From positions 186,001 through 250,000 of the forward strand of contig CAVXYK010000006.1 of NCBI GenBank assembly GCA_963765875.1: 64,000 nucleotides of DNA. Reading direction: 5' to 3'. This stretch comes from JAWKOK01 sp963765875 (GTDB taxonomy: Bacteria > Chloroflexota > Anaerolineae > Caldilineales > Caldilineaceae). The position numbers and the translations under genes are program-made. The notes beneath the pieces were generated by a model. It had not been told where the DNA came from, searched no databases, and saw only the letters and a list, made by a program, of their open reading frames with translations. This document shows positions 26,160 to 34,629 of this stretch, piece by piece (the first letter of the stretch is position 1; each line of letters opens with the position of its first letter).

Positions 26160-26548
26160 TTCTACTGGCAGTCCACATCGTCAGCGCCGTGATGCTGGCC
26201 ATCCCCGGCGTCTGGGATTGGACAGCAGGCACACAGTTGCGCGTCTACTACCTTCACGTACTGCTGCTCGGTTGGGTCAGCAGCCTGCTGCTAGACCTGC
26301 TGCTACGGCACCTGATCGCCAACCGCCCAGTTCTCGACGGTCTGGGCATCGCCTGGGCGATTGGCGTGGGGGGCATGTTGATCGCCCTGTTGGGCATTGG
26401 CCTTGCACCGTTTTTTGGGTCCGCCGTACCAACGTTGATGAAGGCGGCAGCGTGGATGAGCCTGATTCCGGCAACGGCAGCGACAGTTAGCCTGGTGTTG
26501 GGGATTCGTTCACGAGGTCAGGTCGAAACAACTTCGGTGAAGCGTTGA
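26120..26548 (+). CDS. Polytopic membrane protein, C-terminal part (frameshifted)
   Basis: Frame 2 continues with RFGLILLAVHIVSAVMLAIPGVWDW, then RVYYLHVLLLGWVSSLLLDLLL with another helix His, and two further membrane segments ending in RSRGQVETTSVKR. Four or so helices complete the protein begun at 25302. The break is a net -1 (or +2) change near 26120-26150. A strong terminator follows. Confidence 0.6.
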   Translation, partial: AAFISDAFGRFGLILLAVHIVSAVMLAIPGVWDWTAGTQLRVYYLHVLLLGWVSSLLLDLLLRHLIANRPVLDGLGIAWAIGVGGMLIALLGIGLAPFFGSAVPTLMKAAAWMSLIPATAATVSLVLGIRSRGQVETTSVKR

Positions 26549-26570
26549 GCCTTCTTGATACGATCACAAA

Positions 26571-26616
26571 ACAGAAAGGGAGTCGATGATCCGAGGATCA
26601 TCGACTCCCTTTCTGT
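26571..26616. terminator. Strong bidirectional terminator
   Basis: A 22-bp perfect stem, ACAGAAAGGGAGTCGATGAT and on (26571-26592), pairs with 26595-26616 ending in CCCTTTCTGT. It lies between the convergent membrane-protein and META-domain genes. Confidence 0.85.
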
Positions 26617-26762
26617 TCTACGTGAGAACAGATATCCAGAAACAATGTTCGTGGACGCTGTTAGCTTCAGCGAAGAGTTGGCATCACTGCTTCAGATTGC
26701 ACCAGGTTCCGCAATGGCTGCCCAGAAGAGACCCGTCAGCCATTTGTATTGCGTCAGCTGCT

Positions 26763-27336
26763 CTACTGAGCGCCGAAGTACCTAATCGCATTGCCGCCCT
26801 CGCCGATCAAAGTCAGCGAACCGCCCAGGACTTCGTAGCCGACGACGCCAGGAAGCAACCCAAGATAGATTGACTCCTGAGTCATGATCTCCTGATTGAC
26901 GTCACAAGTTATGTCCGTGGATTTCAGGTCTTCAATAGTCAGGCGGATCTCCTCTGTCACATAGGCGGCCGTATAGTCATTGCATCCACTGTTTCCGCTC
27001 AGATTGCCATCGTCAAACTGAGCTGAGATCTCTGACTCGATAAAAACCGGCCACCACTTCTCGTTGTCAAAATACATCTTGAGTCCCCAGTTGGTGCCCT
27101 CGAAGTCAACGGGTTCAGCCGGTGAGAGTGTTGCAAGCCGTTGCGTTCCATCTAGCAGGAGTACAAGTTCATCGTCCTCCAGTGCATAATGTGTCGTTTC
27201 AGTGAGAACACCGAAGAACGTTCCTTCCTGAGTCATCGCTTCAGGCGGCTCGGTACAGCGTAGGTGCGTCTGGAATGGCACCCGAGGTGTGAGTTCTGGC
27301 GGGGCGACGGATTGTGAATCTGTCTGTTGTCTTCAT
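26763..27336 (-). pseudogene. Degraded paralogue of the META/HslJ lipoprotein
   Basis: The readable frame 26763-27281 (GTG at its 5' end) encodes the end of a first META domain (CTEPPEAMTQEGTFFGVLTE) and a complete second one (FEGTNWGLKMYFDN...LSGNSGCNDYTAAY...YFGAQ), closely matching the intact neighbour at 27491. Upstream, an ATG at 27336 preceded by AGAGGGGCG begins MKTTDRFTIRR, matching the neighbour's MYKTNRLTIRR. The following hundred or so residues, including the lipobox and most of the first META domain, are missing and the frame is off by one. This looks like a duplicate that lost its export signal by deletion. Confidence 0.7.
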
Positions 27337-27376
27337 TGTTCGCCCCTCTTCAGTGGGCCTGGTTGGATTGTATAAG

Positions 27377-27470
27377 GCAGTACCGCAAAACTTGCTACGA
27401 ACACTCCTGTAGCGCAGATCAACCGTTCCAGATGCTACCTCTGGGCTCATAGCAAGTTTTGCGGTACTGC
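27377..27470. repeat. 94-bp element with 20-bp perfect terminal inverted repeats (MITE-like)
   Basis: GCAGTACCGCAAAACTTGCT at 27377-27396 is exactly inverted at 27451-27470, with a 54-bp interior. Both sides carry GTATAA-like flanks. It sits between the intact and degraded META paralogues, about 40 bases from the start of the degraded copy. It resembles the 2993-3095 element in size and design but not in arm sequence. Confidence 0.65.
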
Positions 27471-27490
27471 GTATAAAGACTTGGACTAAT

Positions 27491-28333
27491 CTACTGCGCG
27501 CCCAAGAACATGACGGCCTCGCCGTCGGCGTTGATCAGGGCAAGCGAACCGCCAATCACTTGGTAATCCTTGACCGACGGAAGGGTATCTAGATAAAAGG
27601 TCTCCTGCTCCGTGACCTCCTGAGCAACATCACAGACCTGCTCAGTGGCCGTCACGTTCTCAATGGTGATACCGTCGCCGGTCTGGAAATCCGCACTGTA
27701 GTCATTGCAACCGGCATTGCCAGTCAGTTTGCCGTCGACAAACGTGGCCGAGATTTCCGACCCAAATTCAACCTGGAACCACTTTGCTCCGTTGAACATC
27801 CCCTTCACGTCCCAGAGCATGCCCTCAAAATCAACAGCCTCGGCCGGTGAGAAGGTTACCATGCGCTCCGTACCATCGAGGTAGAGCACAAGCTTTTCGT
27901 CTTCCACCACATAATCCGTGGTGCTGAAGAGAGCGCCCAAATAGAGCCCCTCCTGATCCATGACGCCGACCGGCTCGGTACAACTCTCTTGCGTCAAGAA
28001 AGGCGGATTGAGGAAGAGCGATGGAGAATCGATGGCCTGAACGCCCCGGAACCAGTTACAGCCACCCGTGCCAAGATAAAAATCAGGTGCGAAGTTGAGC
28101 GTAGAGCGCACGCCGTCAATGGCCTCAAGACCTGCATCAGGCTCACCAATGAAGTCGAGAATCCAAGAGGTGCCGGAAAGCTCCGTTTGAGCGGCAAGCT
28201 CTTGAAGCGGTGGCAGCGTCGGTTCCGGAACCGTCTCGCTGGTTTCCTGAATGCAGCCGCCAAGGATGAGGGCCGCCAGAAGCAGGGCCGGAAGGATCAG
28301 ACGACGGATGGTGAGCCGATTGGTTTTGTACAT
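27491..28333 (-). CDS. Lipoprotein with two META/HslJ domains
   Basis: The protein has 280 residues from ATG 28333. The signal peptide LILPALLLAALILGGC ends in a lipobox, placing it on the outer membrane face. Two META-like repeats follow. The first runs LSGTSWILDFIGEP...LNFAPDFYLGTGGCNWFRG...LTQESCTEP and ends with an LVLYLDGTERMVTF strand. The second is FEGMLWDVKGMFNG...LTGNAGCNDYSADFQ...YLDTLPSVKDYQVIGGSLALI...FLGAQ. META domains (HslJ-like) have been linked to heat shock and novobiocin resistance and probably bind small ligands or metals. The longer frame to 28390 has no better start. Confidence 0.82.
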   Translation of the reverse strand: MYKTNRLTIRRLILPALLLAALILGGCIQETSETVPEPTLPPLQELAAQTELSGTSWILDFIGEPDAGLEAIDGVRSTLNFAPDFYLGTGGCNWFRGVQAIDSPSLFLNPPFLTQESCTEPVGVMDQEGLYLGALFSTTDYVVEDEKLVLYLDGTERMVTFSPAEAVDFEGMLWDVKGMFNGAKWFQVEFGSEISATFVDGKLTGNAGCNDYSADFQTGDGITIENVTATEQVCDVAQEVTEQETFYLDTLPSVKDYQVIGGSLALINADGEAVMFLGAQ

Positions 28334-28453
28334 TGTTCGCACCTGTTCGATTGAGATAGTTGAATTGGTTGAAGTCGCAAAGACAAACACATCCCTGCCC
28401 CAACATCTGTGATTGAGTATGCGTACCTGAAGTAACCGTCAAGCGCAAGCAGC

Positions 28454-29395
28454 CTACAGGAGAATGCCAAGGGCAAAGAGCAGGCTGAAGAGCAAACTCA
28501 GGCGGGCCGTACTGGCAAGCGTGGCGTTGAGCGCTCGTCCCTGCTCGCCGTAGATCGACCGCACCAATCGCACTGCAAGAGGAAGCGTCAGCCAGGGCAG
28601 TAGCACCCAGAAGGGAAACTGCCCCAAAACGGCAAATGCCAGTGGCACGGCATAGGCTACGGCCAGCAGAGCCACATACTCGATGCGGGTTCCTTTACGC
28701 CCCAATATCACGGCAAGGGTACGTTTACCGGCAGATGCATCGGTTTCGATGTCGCGCAGGTTATTGACGACCAGAATGTTGGTCACCAATGCGCCGACCG
28801 GAACCGAGGCCAATGTCACGACCGAGGTTACGGTCAATGCCTGAACATAGTAGGTTCCTACAACGGCCACCAGGCCAAAGAAGATGAAGACAAAGAGCTC
28901 GCCCAAGCCGTGGTAGCCAAAGGGAAAGGGGCCACCCGTATAGGCGATGGCCGCCACGATTGCAGCAACGCCAATTGCGAGGATCGGCCAGCCGCCCACG
29001 TAGATGAGATAGAGGCCAACCAGAGCGGATAGGCCAAAGACGACGACCATTCCCCAGCGCAACTCAGCGGGCGTGATCAGCCCGGTGGCTGTGACGCGCG
29101 TGGGGCCAAGCCGTTCATCGGTATCCGCGCCTTTGAAAAAGTCGAAATAGTCATTGGCGAAGTTACTGCCGATCTGGAGCAGCAGCGCGCCGAGTAGTGC
29201 GGCCAGCGCAGGAAGAAGGGAGAATAGGTCGTCAGAAAAGGCTACTGAGCTGCCCACCAGCACCGGCCCGGCTGCGGCCGGCAGCGTTTTGGGACGGGCA
29301 GCCAGAATCCAGGCCTGTCGTTTGGGCATTGCCTTTCCTGGCACGGCTGTCAGATCAGCTTGTTGAGACGCTGCCTCAGGACGGAGATCGGTCAT
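28454..29395 (-). CDS. menA: 1,4-dihydroxy-2-naphthoate polyprenyltransferase
   Basis: This attaches the polyprenyl chain to 1,4-dihydroxy-2-naphthoate in menaquinone synthesis at the inner membrane. The 313-residue UbiA-superfamily protein has eight or nine helices. The first Asp-rich motif is SNFANDYFDFFKGADTDERLGP, and the second is VNNLRDIETDASAGKRTLAVILG. The N-terminal WILAARPKTLPAAAGPVLVG is typical of MenA rather than UbiA. It implies a menaquinone-based respiratory chain, which would suit the cytochrome b protein at 36676. Its start overlaps the end of the upstream HEAT-like gene by four bases. Confidence 0.92.
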   Translation of the reverse strand: MTDLRPEAASQQADLTAVPGKAMPKRQAWILAARPKTLPAAAGPVLVGSSVAFSDDLFSLLPALAALLGALLLQIGSNFANDYFDFFKGADTDERLGPTRVTATGLITPAELRWGMVVVFGLSALVGLYLIYVGGWPILAIGVAAIVAAIAYTGGPFPFGYHGLGELFVFIFFGLVAVVGTYYVQALTVTSVVTLASVPVGALVTNILVVNNLRDIETDASAGKRTLAVILGRKGTRIEYVALLAVAYAVPLAFAVLGQFPFWVLLPWLTLPLAVRLVRSIYGEQGRALNATLASTARLSLLFSLLFALGILL

Positions 29396-30324
29396 CGCAG
29401 ATTGCCCAACTGTTCACGTGCCTGGTCAGCGTCCCGATTGGGGCCAAGTAGATCGAGGGCATCAAGCAGGATGGCTGCCCGATGGGGATTGTGTTCAAAA
29501 CGGGCCGCCAGCAGCAACTGATCGATGAATTGAGGGTTGCGTGATGTGATCAGGCTCATGGTCAGATATCGATAGGCGTCAAGGTCGGTCGAAGAAGCCA
29601 GCGCCTCGGCCACGTAGTCAGTCACCTCAGACAGTTCCGGATAGCCAAGTGCCAGATCGACCAGACCAACCTGCACAATCGCTTCTTCACGGTCAGCAAA
29701 ATGGTTCAGAATCCCTGGGATCAGTGTTTCCGGCATGCCAACCAGGTTGCGAAGGCACTCTGATACGACCTCCGGCAATGTGCGCTCGGCCGGCATCATG
29801 GCGTACTGATAGAGCGAGACATATTCAGCCTGAGAGGCAAGCACCCGTACAGCGCTCAGTGACGGCTCACCGGACATTGGATCGGCGTAGGGATCGACCA
29901 GCAGCCTTGCCGCATGGTAGCGCGCCAACAGATCATCCTGCTCGTTCAAGATGACCAGCGCTGACGCCCGCAGCAGAATCGCATCTTCCCGAAAATCCGG
30001 CGGCAGAAACTCATAGGTGCTCACTGCGTCCAGAACCAAGGGTAGATCGGCTGGGGTTGCCACCGGACGCAGCGCAGCAAGGATTGCGCGCCGCGTAAAT
30101 GCTCCCGGATCGCGGGCTGAGCCGGAGCGCTGGTAGGCATCGTAAACATCCAGCAGTGGCCCTCTTGCGTCCTCCAATGGATGTGCTGTCAGGACATCCA
30201 GCGCAGCCAACAACAGATCCCGAGTCTGTCGCGGGCGCAACAGCGTCGTCGCATATTTCGCCTGTTCGTCCGGATCGCTGACCAGTGAACGCAGTTTTGC
30301 AATGGTGGATTCGCTGGAGGCCAT
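29392..30324 (-). CDS. HEAT-repeat-like protein of unknown function
   Basis: The 310-residue, all-helical protein lacks signal or membrane segments. Regular alpha-hairpins with conserved Ala/Leu/Asp spacing (DLLLAALDVLTAHPLEDARGPLLDVYDAYQ, AILAALRPVATPADLPLVLDAV, IVQVGLVDLALGYPELSEVTDYVAEAL, FIDQLLLAARFEHNPHRAAILLDALDLL) suggest seven or so HEAT/ARM-like repeats. It is translationally coupled to menA by an ATGA overlap, so a link to membrane lipid or quinone metabolism is possible but not shown. Confidence 0.7.
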   Translation of the reverse strand: MASSESTIAKLRSLVSDPDEQAKYATTLLRPRQTRDLLLAALDVLTAHPLEDARGPLLDVYDAYQRSGSARDPGAFTRRAILAALRPVATPADLPLVLDAVSTYEFLPPDFREDAILLRASALVILNEQDDLLARYHAARLLVDPYADPMSGEPSLSAVRVLASQAEYVSLYQYAMMPAERTLPEVVSECLRNLVGMPETLIPGILNHFADREEAIVQVGLVDLALGYPELSEVTDYVAEALASSTDLDAYRYLTMSLITSRNPQFIDQLLLAARFEHNPHRAAILLDALDLLGPNRDADQAREQLGNLR

Positions 30325-30368
30325 TGGACAGTTCCCTCAGTAGCGGTACAGTGCTGCGGAGACCGATA

Positions 30369-30869
30369 TCAACGATAGGTTTCCTTCATGGCGCGCCGCA
30401 GATCGCGGTCAGCATCTCGTTTGGCGATGGTGTCGCGCTTGTCATGCTGTTGCTTGCCACGGACCAGACCAATCTGAACCTTGGCCAGCCCCTTCTCGTT
30501 GATGTAGACCTTTAGAGGCACAATGGTCCAGGCGCGCTGGGTCGCCTGGGCAAAGAGCTTGGCGATCTCTCGCCGATGGAGGAGGAGCTTGCGCCGCCGC
30601 GTCTCGTCATGATTGTTTCGATTGCCCATCTCATAGTGGGCGATGTGGACATTCATCAGCCACGCTTCGCCGCCACGAACGAGTACGAAACCATCCTGCA
30701 AACTGACCTGCCCCAACCGTACCGACTTGATCTCGGTGCCGGTCAAGACGATGCCTGCCTCATAGGTGTCTTCAATGAAGTACTCGTGGCGTGCCTTGCG
30801 ATTGGTGGCAACGGTACGCGGGCCGATCTTGGGGCCACTCTCTTTTTTCTTCTTCTTTTTCTTCGCCAT
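30369..30869 (-). CDS. smpB: SsrA-binding protein SmpB
   Basis: This binds tmRNA and delivers it to stalled ribosomes for trans-translation. The 166-residue protein has an unusual poly-Lys start (AKKKKKKKES) before the conserved core: NRKARHEYFIEDTYEAGIVLTGTEIKSVR, VSLQDGFVLVRGGEAWLMNVHIAHYE, NRNNHDETRRRKLLLHRREI, VPLKVYINEKGLAKVQIGLVRGK and the C-terminal basic tail KRDTIAKRDADRDLRRAMK. ATG 30869 is preferred over TTG 30872. The ssrA gene itself was not found in the window. Confidence 0.96.
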   Translation of the reverse strand: MAKKKKKKKESGPKIGPRTVATNRKARHEYFIEDTYEAGIVLTGTEIKSVRLGQVSLQDGFVLVRGGEAWLMNVHIAHYEMGNRNNHDETRRRKLLLHRREIAKLFAQATQRAWTIVPLKVYINEKGLAKVQIGLVRGKQQHDKRDTIAKRDADRDLRRAMKETYR

Positions 30870-30978
30870 CAAATTATCTCTCGAAGTCGTAGCTCAATCT
30901 GCGGAATCTATGGAGGAACAGGTCCAACTCCGACACATTGCGGGATACGCTCGACGGATTCAATCTCTTGGAACGGCT

Positions 30979-31857
30979 CTATTGAGCGGCTTGACCGATC
31001 AGGAACTCGATTGCCTCGTCGAGTTGCGGATCCTCGTCCGCCTCCCACTGTTCCTCGGTGATCTCAATCTCGATATCCGGCGTGAGACCCTCGCCATCAA
31101 TTGTTCGGTCGTTGGGCGTGTACCAGCGGGCGATGGTCACACGCATGATGCTGCCATCGCTGAGTTGATGAGGCAACTGGACACTGCCCTTGCCATAAGT
31201 CGTGGCGCCGATCAGCGTGCCACGGTCCGCATCCTGGATGGCCCCGGCCACGATCTCACTGGCGCTGGCGCTGCCGCCGTTGACGAGCACGACCACCGGC
31301 ACATCGCCGACGATTTCCCGACCGCTGGTCTCATACGTCTTCTCGGCGCCGTCGCTGAACCGTTCGATCAGGACCGCCTGATCTTCGAGAAAGACGCTGG
31401 CGACCTTGACGGCCTCACGGACCAATCCGCCCGAGTTACCGCGCAGATCGAAGATGATACCCGCCGGGTCTGAGTCCATGGCATCGTCAATGGCATCACG
31501 CACCAGCTGACCTGCATTCTCATTGAAGCTGTTAAGTCGCACATAGGCGTACTCGCCTTCATCACCCAGTTGATCGGTGCTGATCGTGGGCATCTCGATG
31601 CGATCTCGCGTAACCTCTACATCGTATGGTCCTTCGACGCCCTCGCGCACGACATTGAGCAAGACCACGCTGCCCTTGGGCCCACGGATCTTCAGGACTG
31701 CCTCGTTCAAGTCAGTCCCGATGATGCTCTCGCCGTCAACGGACAGAATCAGATCATCCCGGCGGATGCCTGCGTTCCAGGCCGGCTGATCCTCGTACGG
31801 CTCTACGATACGAACGGTGTCGAAGTCTTCATCCCAGATCCACACGTGCGCCGATGC
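30979..31857 (-). CDS. S41 C-terminal processing peptidase, PDZ and catalytic part (frameshifted)
   Basis: After the break the frame reads WDEDFDTVRIVEPYEDQPAWNAGIRRDDLILSVDGESI (PDZ domain), IIFDLRGNSGGLV, the nucleophile Ser in VLVNGGSASASEIVAGA and the general-base Lys in TTYGKGSVQLPHQLSDGS, ending with GLTPDIEIEITEEQ. These are standard CtpA/Prc features. The family degrades or trims exported proteins. It joins to the N-terminal piece 31829-32254. A single extra C in GATCTGGGAT near 31848 accounts for the shift. Confidence 0.85.
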   Translation of the reverse strand, partial: ASAHVWIWDEDFDTVRIVEPYEDQPAWNAGIRRDDLILSVDGESIIGTDLNEAVLKIRGPKGSVVLLNVVREGVEGPYDVEVTRDRIEMPTISTDQLGDEGEYAYVRLNSFNENAGQLVRDAIDDAMDSDPAGIIFDLRGNSGGLVREAVKVASVFLEDQAVLIERFSDGAEKTYETSGREIVGDVPVVVLVNGGSASASEIVAGAIQDADRGTLIGATTYGKGSVQLPHQLSDGSIMRVTIARWYTPNDRTIDGEGLTPDIEIEITEEQWEADEDPQLDEAIEFLIGQAAQ

Positions 31858-32254
31858 CCTCGAAGCTGCCCTGCATGCCCGAGCGAAAGAACTCGGCCTG
31901 CTCCGGCTCCATGAACGACGTATTGGGGTCGTCAAGCTGGTTGAGCACGCCGCGAATCGCGCCGTAGGCCGCATCCTGATCATCCGGCAGCTCGCCATAG
32001 TAGTCTCGATAGACCAGATCAAGCGCTTCCCAGAAGATGTCGATTTCATCACGCAGGGCACGGCGGGCTTGACCGCCGCCCACCTGCACGGGGCTGCTTC
32101 CAATATCGCCCGTCCACCGTGCAATCCCATAGCCGAGCCCCAAACCGATCAGGAAAACGGAAGCAACCACCAACAGGGCCACAAAGCCAAAGAGCAGCGG
32201 CTGGGCATATTTTTGTTCTTCGCTGGAAGACAGACTGCTATCTTGTTCGCTCAT
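31829..32254 (-). CDS. S41 C-terminal processing peptidase, N-terminal part (frameshifted)
   Basis: ATG 32254 opens a cytoplasmic head, one membrane anchor (LLFGFVALLVVASVFLIGLGLGYGI) and the helical domain FWEALDLVYRDYYGELPDDQDAAYGAIRGVLNQLDDPNTSFMEPEQAEFFRSGMQGSFEGIGARVD. This is typical of the start of a membrane-anchored CtpA. The frame stops at once after the conserved GIGARV, where the other frame takes over. The composite spans 30979-32254, about 424 residues, outside face. Confidence 0.85.
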   Translation of the reverse strand: MSEQDSSLSSSEEQKYAQPLLFGFVALLVVASVFLIGLGLGYGIARWTGDIGSSPVQVGGGQARRALRDEIDIFWEALDLVYRDYYGELPDDQDAAYGAIRGVLNQLDDPNTSFMEPEQAEFFRSGMQGSFEGIGARVDLG

Positions 32255-32299
32255 TGATACCTTACTCTACTCTGTTGCTCATCAAATCTACCGCCAAAT

Positions 32300-33610
32300 C
32301 TACTCTGTCGCCCTATAGCCCAAGCTCGCAATCAGCAGCTCGACGGCGACTGGAAGTGGATCCGTTCCCGCTTCAACCGGCTGATCCGGCGTCAGTCCCT
32401 GACCGCTGAGGGCAGAGCCGCCAGGTGTGAACCACTCAGCGCTGGTCACATGAAGACTGCTCTCGTCGGACAGATGGTGGATCAGCTGTACGCTACCTTT
32501 GCCGAAGGTCTGTTCGCCGACCAGTTGGGCGCGGCCGTTATCTTGCAGCGCCCCTGCGACAATCTCTCCGGCACTGGCCGTCGCTCCATCGACAATCACG
32601 ACGACCGGCAGATCCAGACCCTCTCCGCCGCCTTCACCACGATATTCGGTACGCGTACCGTTGGCCCGCTCTTCGACCAGAATCAGCTCATCGTCAAGCC
32701 ACATATCGGCCACATCGATGGCCACAGCGAGTAGACCGCCGGGATTGCCACGTAGATCAAGCACAACGCCGTCAACATCGCTCTCGACCAACTCCGCCAG
32801 TGCATTTGACATCTCATCGGCGCTGCGTTCGGTGAAGATCGAATGGTCGATGTAGCCGATCTTCTGATCACCGACCGATATGCCGGCGGCGTCATCGTCC
32901 TCCAACAGCCGCCACTCAACGCTAGGCGTCTCGATTTCAGCGCGTACGACTGAAAATGAGAGGTCCTCAAGCAGGCCCGTTTCTTCATTTTCGCGCCTGA
33001 CCCCCAGGGCCACAGGCGTATCAATCGGGCCGCGCACGAGACCAACCACCTCATCATCGGTCATCTCAAGCGTGATTTCCTGACCATCGACTGTCGCCAA
33101 TAGATCGCCCGCCTCGAGGCCCGCTCGCCCGGCAGGCTGGCCTGGAATCGGTTCAAGCAGAAAACCCCGTTCGTCCCGAAGAATGTAGGCCCCAATGCCG
33201 CCAAAGCTGCCGCGCAGCGTGTCCTGCTCCAGCTCTCTCGGCTGCGGCTCGACCAGATAGGTGTACGGGTCATCAAATGACTGGACCAGTCCGCGCACGA
33301 CGCCGTAGCGAAGATCTTCTTCGCTGGGGTCCTGACCATAAAAATCTCGCTCGAGCAGATTCCACACTTCCCAGAAGAGCAGCATATCCGGCCAAGTTGA
33401 TTCCAAGCCTGACTGATCGACGGTGGACGCTGCCAGGCGGCTACCGTCTGAAGTGGCCTCGACAGACCCCGCTGCGTTCGATTGCATAGGCGCGACAGCA
33501 ATAGATTCCGAATGTCGCGGATAGAGTAGCGGATAGGTTACAAAGCCCGCGCCGAAGGCAAGGACAATCGCTGACAATACCAAAATCGCCAGAGGTAGTT
33601 TACGATTCAT
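32300..33610 (-). CDS. S41 family C-terminal processing peptidase, membrane anchored
   Basis: This second, intact S41 protease has 436 residues from ATG 33610, with an N-terminal anchor (LPLAILVLSAIVLAFGAGFVTYPLLYP). It then has a helical domain (LLFWEVWNLLERDFYGQDPSEEDLRYGVVRGLVQSFDDPYTYLVEP), a PDZ domain (GFLLEPIPGQPAGRAGLEAGDLLATVDG), GVVLDLRGNPGGLLAVAI, the Ser nucleophile in VIVDGATASAGEIVAGAL and the Lys in EQTFGKGSVQLIHHLSDESS. It lies 45 bases upstream of the broken S41 gene on the same strand, so the two are probably an operon of paralogues. The long in-frame extension to 33724 is repeat sequence. Confidence 0.92.
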   Translation of the reverse strand: MNRKLPLAILVLSAIVLAFGAGFVTYPLLYPRHSESIAVAPMQSNAAGSVEATSDGSRLAASTVDQSGLESTWPDMLLFWEVWNLLERDFYGQDPSEEDLRYGVVRGLVQSFDDPYTYLVEPQPRELEQDTLRGSFGGIGAYILRDERGFLLEPIPGQPAGRAGLEAGDLLATVDGQEITLEMTDDEVVGLVRGPIDTPVALGVRRENEETGLLEDLSFSVVRAEIETPSVEWRLLEDDDAAGISVGDQKIGYIDHSIFTERSADEMSNALAELVESDVDGVVLDLRGNPGGLLAVAIDVADMWLDDELILVEERANGTRTEYRGEGGGEGLDLPVVVIVDGATASAGEIVAGALQDNGRAQLVGEQTFGKGSVQLIHHLSDESSLHVTSAEWFTPGGSALSGQGLTPDQPVEAGTDPLPVAVELLIASLGYRATE

Positions 33611-33696
33611 AGCGGCCTGGATTGTACCACAAACGAGGGTCGGGAAGGGAAAAGGAGAGGCGAAGAACACCGTTGACCCTGCTGCAATAAGGTCTC

Positions 33697-33775
33697 GTTC
33701 ACCACGGAGACACGGAGAGGGCACAGAGGTTCACAGAGGAAAAGCTCTTCCCATCTGTGTTCATCTATGGCAAGA
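33697..33775. repeat. Dispersed CACAGAGG-type repeat word
   Basis: The stretch ACCACGGAGACACGGAGAGG then GCACAGAGGTTCACAGAGGA and AAAGCTCTTCCCATCTGTGT is closely related to 36713-36784, where the same phrase forms the N-terminal codons of the heptaheme cytochrome gene. It lies in the divergent gap between the S41 and HD-domain genes. Confidence 0.6.
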
Positions 33776-33891
33776 TCCTTGTTTTTCAGTGATGTCATCG
33801 TTCTGTGGGAAAACCGTGGCCCTGCGGTAGAATCGGCTGCCACCAGACCTGGTTCGCTGTAGACATCACAATCACTTGCGGAGAAGATTTT

Positions 33892-34497
33892 ATGCTCATT
33901 CCAACCTTGACCGTTGCCCAAGCCTTGCTCGCAGAAGCCGGTCGGATGAATCCCGGGCCGTGGGAGGCCCACTCTCGCCACGTTGCCCGTGCGGCAGAGG
34001 CCATCGCCGCCCGCCACCCCGATCTTGACGCACGAGATGCCTACATTGTCGGCCTGCTCCACGACATCGGTCGGCGCGAGGGCGTCACCGGCATGCGCCA
34101 TGTCTATGACGGGTATACGTATCTCTCAGAGATGGGATATAGCGATGCGGCCCGCATCTGCCTCACCCATTCCTTCGCAAGCGGCAATGTCATGGCCATC
34201 TTCGGAAAATGGGACTGCACCGGGGCAGAACTGGCCGTTGTCGAGGCCTATATCGAAGACAGTGCTTACGACGAATACGACAGACTGATCCAGCTCTGCG
34301 ATTCTCTGGCCATGGCAACGGGCGTTTGCCTCATGCAGAAGCGCATGATGGATGTGGCGCTGCGCTACGGGACCAACGAATTTACCGTTGACAAATGGCG
34401 AGCGACATTCGGGTTGGTCGAGCATTTCGAAACCGCCATCGGTTGCTCGATCTACAGTCTGTTTCCAGAGGTCGTAGAGAATACGTTCGGCGAGTAA
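33892..34497 (+). CDS. HD-domain protein (putative phosphohydrolase)
   Basis: The protein has 201 residues from ATG 33892. The metal-binding pattern is H in AHSRHVARAAEAIA, HD in YIVGLLHDIGRREG and a later Asp in QLCDSLAMATG, matching small HD superfamily hydrolases that act on nucleotides or other phosphate esters. It has no membrane or extra sensor domain. It is divergent from the S41 genes and upstream of the ArsR regulator, with a 158-bp gap carrying that regulator's promoter. The substrate is unknown. Confidence 0.8.
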   Translation: MLIPTLTVAQALLAEAGRMNPGPWEAHSRHVARAAEAIAARHPDLDARDAYIVGLLHDIGRREGVTGMRHVYDGYTYLSEMGYSDAARICLTHSFASGNVMAIFGKWDCTGAELAVVEAYIEDSAYDEYDRLIQLCDSLAMATGVCLMQKRMMDVALRYGTNEFTVDKWRATFGLVEHFETAIGCSIYSLFPEVVENTFGE

Positions 34498-34574
34498 CGC
34501 GCTTCGTCCCACTACTCGGCGGAACCCATGTGAGACGCTTAGCGCTCGTTTAGAAGCAAACGCCGATCCTCAAT

Positions 34575-34604
34575 TTGACACATCAATGTAACTCACAATA
34601 CAAT
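34575..34604 (+). promoter_or_regulatory. Sigma-70-type promoter of the ArsR-type regulator
   Basis: TTGACA at 34575-34580, an 18-base spacer and TACAAT at 34599-34604. The gap is markedly A/T-rich compared with its surroundings. The palindrome at 34610-34629 covers the expected transcription start. Confidence 0.6.
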
Positions 34605-34609
34605 ATATC

Positions 34610-34629
34610 ATATTCGGATAACCGGATAT
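34610..34629. promoter_or_regulatory. Candidate ArsR-family operator
   Basis: ATATTCGG-ATAA-CCGGATAT is a 20-bp palindrome with one mismatch per arm, just downstream of the -10 and 25 bases before the start codon. The position fits autorepression by blocking initiation. Confidence 0.6.

Noticed and set aside
30576..32254. + strand frames opposite smpB and the S41 genes (for example 30766-31473 and 31817-32257)
   Set aside because: They mirror strongly conserved genes on the - strand, with no independent support.
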